Positions 58,113 through 64,000 of a DNA stretch of 64,000 bases are shown piece after piece. Origin of the DNA: Latrodectus hesperus. Taxonomy: Eukaryota; Arthropoda; Arachnida; Araneae; Theridiidae. Every line of letters begins with the position of its first letter. Positions within the stretch are counted from its first letter, which is position 1. The notes under the pieces were generated by a model. That model made no database searches, was not told the origin of the DNA, and worked only from the letters and a program-made list of their open reading frames with translations. A program made the translations under genes and the position numbers. Location of the stretch: assembly GCA_037975125.1 (NCBI GenBank), contig CM075856.1, forward strand, positions 3,432,536-3,496,535, written 5' to 3'.

Positions 58113-58211
58113 ACTTACTTTGTAGCTGTCGATTTATTTCTCTTTATATTTTAGTGACAAGAAGGAAGCACTTTCTCTTGAGAGAAATAAATCGACAGCT
58201 ACAAAGTAAGT
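58113..58211. repeat. Perfect 31-bp inverted repeat, 37-base loop
   Basis: Arms 58113-58143 and 58181-58211 are exact reverse complements (core GTAGCTGTCGATTTATTTC). The layout resembles a tiny foldback element or MITE, but I see no TSD. Confidence 0.95.
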
Positions 58212-58214
58212 TAT

Positions 58215-59596
58215 AATTTTTCCGTATGTAAAAGTTTTCAATATCAAGCAAATTACTTGTTGTTCTAAATAACTAGTTTTCAAATTTTGAAATCTCTAGC
58301 GATATTGCTATCAAAATTGAACACGTTGAAAATAGAACAAAGGAAAAATCAAAATGAAAAAGACAAGACAAAATAACATCCATTTTATTGTTAGTTTTAA
58401 ATCGGCAAGGGGTATTTTAATTTTTAATTTTTTTAAAAAAAAAAGAAATTTCGCTTTTATCTCCCTATCTCTTTAATATAAACATAAATTAGATCACAAT
58501 AGATTAAACAATAAACTTTAAACTTTAATCGTATAAGGTTATTGATGCAATGATATTTAATAAATTTCTTTTTTTATTTTTTCAACAGCTCATCTCAGTA
58601 TCTACGCTTCTCAAAGATCACGTGGTATTGGTCAAGTTTCGTAACCAATCAATGGTGTGACCATTAATTCTGAGCCATACTTAAGAGTCTCTACCATGCA
58701 TTTAAAAGTAAATACTCTAATATGCATCATCATAAAAAGAGTCTGGCTTTTTTCCAAACATTGTAAAACTTCGACAAAAGTGAGTACAGCTTTTTAGGGG
58801 CACACCCCCATAATTGGCGTCCCTCCACACCCGAAATTAAAGAGGGGGATTATATTGCGAAGACAAGTGACCCTCCCGGTGACTCATTGTAATAACCTCC
58901 CACGTCAAAAAATGCGGGCACGATGTTTCTTTTGATCCTTGGTAAGGGTGTCACCCTGGTGGTGAAAAAAAGCCCCTTGATTTACAAAAAGGAAGGAGGA
59001 ATAAACTACAGACGCGAACTACCTGCTGGTGGTGAGGAGGCCATTAATTAAGATTATCAGAAGCCTATGATAAAATAAGGGTGGACTTCTATTCAATTTC
59101 ACGATATATCTTCTTTCTTTATGATGAAAGTAACAAAATCTCGATGGAATTTTATTTTTTCTTTTGAGAATTTTTTTATTTGGAAGAAATCGAAAATCTA
59201 TTAATAGAAAATTTAATACACAGGCAAAAAAAAAAAAAATTGCAATAATAAAATTTTAGGAATATTTGACTATTTAAGAGTTCTGGAGCCTATATAAAAT
59301 ACCTGATTCTCGAAAAAATATGAACTGAAAACCACGCTTTTGAACATTTTTTATTCATTCAAAATCTTCATTTCTTACAAAAGTAACAGTATTTTAGTGC
59401 AGCTTTAATTAAATAATGAATTAAATATATGAGCACACACAATCAATTTTATAAATTAAATTATCAAGTTCTAATTTTATTAATTATGGTTAATAGTTTG
59501 AGATTTCTCGGTGCAAAATCACTTGTTTAAGTTCAAATTAGTCTATTGATTTAGTTTAATTAATTTATTTTTACATTGATTTAGATTACTCTTTAT
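58215..59596. other. Mixed stretch; GC-richer island at 58.78-59.06 kb
   Basis: AT-rich flanks surround about 280 bp of GC-richer unique sequence (CACACCCCCATAATTGGCG, GTGACCCTCCCGGTGACTC, ACTACCTGCTGGTGGTGAGG). There is no open frame of note. Candidate conserved noncoding element only. Confidence 0.45.
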
Positions 59597-59597
59597 T

Positions 59598-60005
59598 AGA
59601 GCTCCAGTGGCTCAGTAGCTTCAGGCCGCTTCCCGTAAGCTCAGCAAAGTGAAGCATCATTTGCCGCGGTCAGTGGTTGGGAGGGTGACCACGGTGTACT
59701 ATCCTTCACTGGGTTGCTTGAACTCCGTGGGTTGGGGATGTGTCCACGTTAATATGTGACGTCCAAAGTCCTTCCGCTGGTGTGGCGTGGATGTGGAGAG
59801 GAGGGTGCCAACTCAGGTGTGGCTTCGTCACCTGACCGTGGTTCAAAATGACGAGGCACCTTAAAAGAGCAAAGTCGTACTTTCACCTTCGTGGTGCTCT
59901 GATCCCAACGAAAGACGCTCTCTATTGACTTAATTCGCACTGCCAAAGGCATAGCGAGCTTGACTTGTCCAAGTGTCATAAGCAAAAACGACACAACAAC
60001 AACAT
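59598..60005 (+). mobile_element. SINE with a 5S rRNA-like head and tail 2
   Basis: The head (59647-59690) aligns without gaps to the internal promoter region of 5S rRNA as I remember it for arthropods: AAGTGAAGCA for AAGTTAAGCA, and TTGGGAGGGTGACC for TTGGATGGGTGACC, about 73% identity over 44 bases. This covers the 5S A box, intermediate element and C box, not the tRNA A/B boxes. After a body of its own, the 3' part from AGAGCAAAGTCGTACTTTCACC through GTCCAAGTGTCATAAG to (AAC)n is the tail-2 module of families A and B. The 81-codon minus-strand frame is incidental. Confidence 0.78.
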
Positions 60006-60144
60006 CTGTAAATAGTTTTTCTGGTTTCTTCTTTTGTGTTATGTAAACACTGTCTACTAAATATTCCTAGTAAAAGGGTAGCATGAATATTAAAATGCGT
60101 TTTTTCAACGTATTTCTATTAAGCCATTTAAGTGATTAAGCATG

Positions 60145-60240
60145 GGCCGCGCGTGTGGTAGTCTAGTGGTTAGGGAATCGGCCTTTCATCCGGTAAGGTA
60201 GGGTACGATTCAAAATGCGGATAACTTCCATGCATCCCCA
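60145..60240 (+). mobile_element. SINE B head fragment
   Basis: GTGGTAGTCTAGTGGTTAGG and a degraded B box (GGGTACGATTC) match the family-B head at 7.9 kb; body and tail are missing. A (GT)n/(GA)n patch follows. Confidence 0.75.
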
Positions 60241-60246
60241 CCACCG

Positions 60247-60285
60247 ACGAATGTGTGTGTGTGAGGGAGAGAGGGGGTAGTAGTG
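60247..60285. repeat. Short GT/GA-rich simple repeat
   Basis: GTGTGTGTGTGAGGGAGAGAGG-type sequence of about 40 bases adjoining the SINE B fragment. Confidence 0.85.
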
Positions 60286-60667
60286 CGGGGGTGAGTGTTC
60301 AAAAACTATACATATTTCAGTTGTTAAACTATCCACTATATGGCATAAAACAATCATTTTTCGTTGTTCGTCACTGTTTAATATCGAGCCAGAAGTCTTT
60401 TATTCTGAATGCATGCAAAAAATTTATTTATGCAAAAAAATCCTTTATAAGAAATAAAATAAACAAATCTGAAAAAAAAAGAAATACTAGCACATTTATG
60501 CAATGTAGTAAACCTTATACATTTAATAATTAATTAGCATTATAGCTCAAATCATTCATCTTAGAGTTCATTTAATAACTACTTACAAAAGTTCATAATT
60601 AAATATATTAGAATTAAAATTTAATAACGATCATAACTTTATTTTTGATTCAGAGAATGTAAAAATG
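60286..60667. other. AT-rich spacer
   Basis: A 92-codon plus-strand frame overlaps the start of this spacer and is AT-driven; nothing recognised. Confidence 0.45.
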
Positions 60668-60669
60668 CC

Positions 60670-60948
60670 GTTGTTGTTGTCGTGTGCCATCCAGGCTTGC
60701 AATATGGGGTGCGCTGCTCCACTTTTCCAACTGAACCATATTTTGGTGTGGAGTCCGACTTCCTCTGTACACACATGCCATAGGAACCCGTTTATAGGGT
60801 ATCGGCAACCATTCACTCCACACTCATACGGGGAAAGTACAAAGACAGGATAGATAGAGAAAGTACATCCATGCCTGAACGGGGATTTGAACCCAGGACC
60901 TCCCTAATCAGCAGTCAGACACGCTGACAACTAGACAAGTTGTACGGC
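60670..60948 (-). mobile_element. SINE A with tail 1
   Basis: Complete minus-strand copy with (AAC)n tail and B box GGGTTCAAATCCC. The core has a two-base insertion. Confidence 0.92.
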
Positions 60949-60949
60949 T

Positions 60950-63900
60950 GAAAAATTCTGTCACCTAAAAATGGAGTACATAAAATAAACGTGCTTATAA
61001 TCTCTTAAAACTATTGTTTTTCTACTTTGTGGTATCTTTTGTGATAATAAATAATGAAGTTTAGTCGATAATTCTGCATTGCTGTCTTTTTTTTTTGTTT
61101 TTACAAAGAAAAATTTAATTTAATCGGCTTCTACAGTTAAATAATCACATTATAAATGATCTTGAAACTGAAGAGCTTTTAGTGTTGAAACGAGAAAAAA
61201 AAAAGAACTTATGTCATATTTTTCACATTCCATTCAATAAATTCTATATCTATTCCGTGTAATCCAATGAAAAATCCCAATAAAAAGAGAAATTAAATTT
61301 CGTATTTCTAGTATTATGCATAATTATTAAGATTAGAATTGAACACTTTATTAGTCAAAAAACATTTATATTTTTTCCTTGTATAACAAATTTACCAATT
61401 ATTTCAAAAGATTAAAGAGAATCAATAATAAAGAAAATATTTTTTTAGTATAATAATAATAATTCTAAAGTATTTTGTTTTTGGAGTTATTCCCTTACTA
61501 ACAAATAACTATTTAATTAAATTTAAAGTTCAAATGAATGTACACTTTATTTTATTATGGTAATAACATATTTTATGAAAAGTGAAAAAACAAAGCCATG
61601 GAATTTCATTTTAGTATAGGTTATCCAAGGGAGGAGAGATTATCTTTTATATCTATAAAGAAATGAATTCCTATAAGATTATTTTCAAGAGATCAAACGA
61701 TTTATAATCAAAGATAAAAATTGTTTGATTTTATTGTGCACACTGTAACAGGCATCTAAATTTTCAATAAAGAAAAATTATGCAAAAAGGACACAATACT
61801 TAATGCGATTTCCTGGGGAAAAAAATAAAAAACTTTGTAATTAAATAAGATATTTTACGGTAAAAAATTTTCTAAAATGGCGTTGAGACTGAAGATTGAA
61901 TTTCAATTTAGAAAGCAACAAATTTGAGGTAATTCTAATTACTAAAAGTTCACCCACCTTTATAATACTTTTAAATTAATTTTTATTCTCAACTTTTATA
62001 TCCTCTTAATTAGTCGTTAGGCGGCGCCTTTGTCGAAGAGCATGTTGCCATTCGAGATGAAAGAAGTAATGACAGATTGAAGAAAAAATAGTGAATTGTT
62101 TCCAAAGAGAGAAAGGTTCCGTTATTAATTTAAATACTTTTTGACAATCTCTCATTACTTAATTTTTTTTTTACTCTTTCCCTTTCTTTCTTAAATTAAT
62201 AATAAAGTAATTATGATTAATTTTGTATCCGGAGAAATTCAATGACATAACTTCTTCCCACCTTTTGATTGATATTAATTGCCCCAGCGGAAAAAGGAAT
62301 TTAAATTTGAGGGCGTTAAAAGAAGGTTGAGATGTGGGTGGAAAGGGGGAAATAGGGAAAAAACACAATGGGAAGAATCACGTAGTGTAACAATAGGGAA
62401 AAAGTTGCAGCATAAATAAATTGATCATTAACAAGTCCTATTGCAAATCTGGTGCACTACTGATTTCCCGTTTTGTAGAATAGGCGGTGAACATTTATCT
62501 TTTAGAGAGGTTATAATAAAAATGAATATATGAGAACACTTAAGGAGAAAAAAGAATGAATTATAGAGAATACTTCGAGGAAGATTATCACAAGAATATT
62601 TTAGTAATTAATTATAATGAAAAGAATTATCATGATGTGTCGAAATTTATTTCAAATATATTTTTATAACTTTTATACCAATTCCTATAATTATGTTTTT
62701 TCATATCATTAAATCAACTTTAGTGACTTATTACGTCTTTTTGTGTGGTTAATAGCCTAATTGACTAAAATCTGTGTTTTTAACTGAGAGTTGTCTAAGT
62801 AATGTCTATTTATAAATGATTAAATTCATTTTTTAACATATAATATAAGCATCCCAAAAAAGTAAGAAATGATTGTATCGAAGTATTTGAAAATTAAATC
62901 TTAAACTAGAGGGAAAATATAAAAAACGAGATTTAACAATAAAAACAGGAAAATATAATTGCATTTTTATACAAATAGAAATTTATCTGATTTATTCGAC
63001 ATCACATATACTGAATACAAAATAATAAGTATATAAATAGATCATCACGTTGAAAACTAATCTAAAATGTATTGCTATTTTGTAGAAAAAAATAACTAAT
63101 TAATTAACTAAAAATTAATAAAATGAAAACCTAAGCAAGTTATACATGGAAAAAAAATGTTTCTAATTTTGGGGGAGATATCAATTTCAATATTCTTAAT
63201 AAAAGTTAATCATTTCTGGTCACATTTTTTGTACTCTGAATTAAGAAAAATCAGTGTAAAATTGTAGAAAAATATAAGGACTATTTCAAGTTGAAATAAG
63301 GTTAAATATTTTTTTATATTTAGGTTAATATTATTCATATTTTAATAAGGGTAAATATTTATAGAAAGTCTAAATCAACATTCATTGAGTAATATTCTAA
63401 TTATTTAAGAGAATAAGTCTTGGATATATTCAAGAATTCATGAAAATAGTATAATAATCGAAAATATCACTTCTAAGAAACAATCCTGTTAGAGAAACGC
63501 TAATTGATTGGGATTTTATTTAAAGAATACATTAAAACTTAAAAGATGAGATTCTTAAGTGTTAAGTTTGCTAATTTTAGAATAAGGTAGGATTATCAAT
63601 TATAAATATGCGTTCCTTTAAACGAATTAATAATAATTTGCAGCAGTAATTATTATAATAATGTATTGCATTTTTTAAAAGAAAAAACTATAAATCAAAA
63701 TTAAGGCATCATGAAAAATACTACGGTTGCCAAAAATATTAAAAATAAGGGATTTAATTTTATCTGAGACTAATATTTGATAAAAATAGAAATTGTCTTC
63801 ATAAAATTACTTATGTAATTTATAGCTTGTTTGGAATAAATATTAAAGTGAAAAAAATAAAAAAGTGAGGGAAAATTTCCTTACACAAACATGTGAAAAG

Positions 63901-64000
63901 TGAAAAGTTATAAATTATAAGACCAAAAAATATATAAAAGCTGAAAATTATATAAAACTATATTTTCACACACACACAAAATATATGCATAAATTATATA
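60950..64000. other. AT-rich stretch to the window end, nothing recognised
   Basis: A slightly GC-richer patch at 62.02-62.40 kb (GTTAGGCGGCGCCTTTGTCG) is the only departure from AT-rich sequence. No TE protein, SINE head, array or convincing exon on either strand. Confidence 0.55.

Overview
The window looks like repeat-rich intergenic or deep intronic DNA from an arthropod, most likely a spider. It is strongly AT-rich, has no operons or dense ORFs, and carries long (AT)n and (TG)n microsatellites. Its mobile-element mix (tRNA-head SINEs with AAC or AATG tails, non-LTR retrotransposons, Tc1/mariner, hAT, Helitron) resembles what I recall of arachnid genomes. The species is an inference. I found no host protein-coding exon that I can defend; every recognisable protein trace belongs to a transposable element (TE). 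Layout. 1-6.6 kb: AT-rich DNA, a Helitron-like element (2797-3949) set inside an AT microsatellite and ending in stacked hairpins, and a non-LTR retrotransposon 3' fragment (about 5.73-6.19 kb). 6.6-8.9 kb: a Tc1/mariner element with both terminal inverted repeats (TIRs) and TA target sites, broken by two SINEs that each carry target-site duplications (TSDs). 8.9-14.7 kb: SINEs of three families and a decayed hAT transposase with a SINE inserted in it. 15-18.4 kb: a Tc1-like transposase remnant between two related, possibly LTR-derived repeats. 20.2-21.8 kb: a SINE and LINE cluster. 24-35 kb: more SINEs, two recombinant retroposons (28.57-29.55 kb), and several tandem arrays of about 113-118 bp. 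36-40 kb: two LINE fragments and another array of about 117 bp. 41.5-44.9 kb: a GC-richer unique island followed by about 17 copies of a 166-bp satellite. 45-51 kb: SINEs. 52-54.3 kb: GC-richer unique DNA, a possible piggyBac-like end and a 29-bp minisatellite. 55-58.2 kb: LINE RNase H remnants, an internally deleted Tc1-like element, a 931-bp LINE insertion with a 14-bp TSD, and a 31-bp perfect inverted repeat. 58.8-61 kb: a GC-richer island, a 5S-rRNA-headed SINE and tRNA-headed SINEs. 61-64 kb: AT-rich DNA with nothing recognised. How the parts relate. The SINEs are modular. Families A and D share a central core. One 3' tail is joined to three different heads: two tRNA-like heads and one resembling 5S rRNA. 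Two LINE remnants end in the same (AAC)n-type tail as most SINEs, so such LINEs are plausible mobilising partners. The most unusual items are the 5S-headed SINE, a TSD-flanked retroposon that carries flanking DNA matching a second SINE locus 15 kb away, an E/D chimeric SINE, the Helitron palindrome that reuses a piece of its own 5' region, and the recurrence of a period near 115 bp in apparently unrelated tandem arrays.
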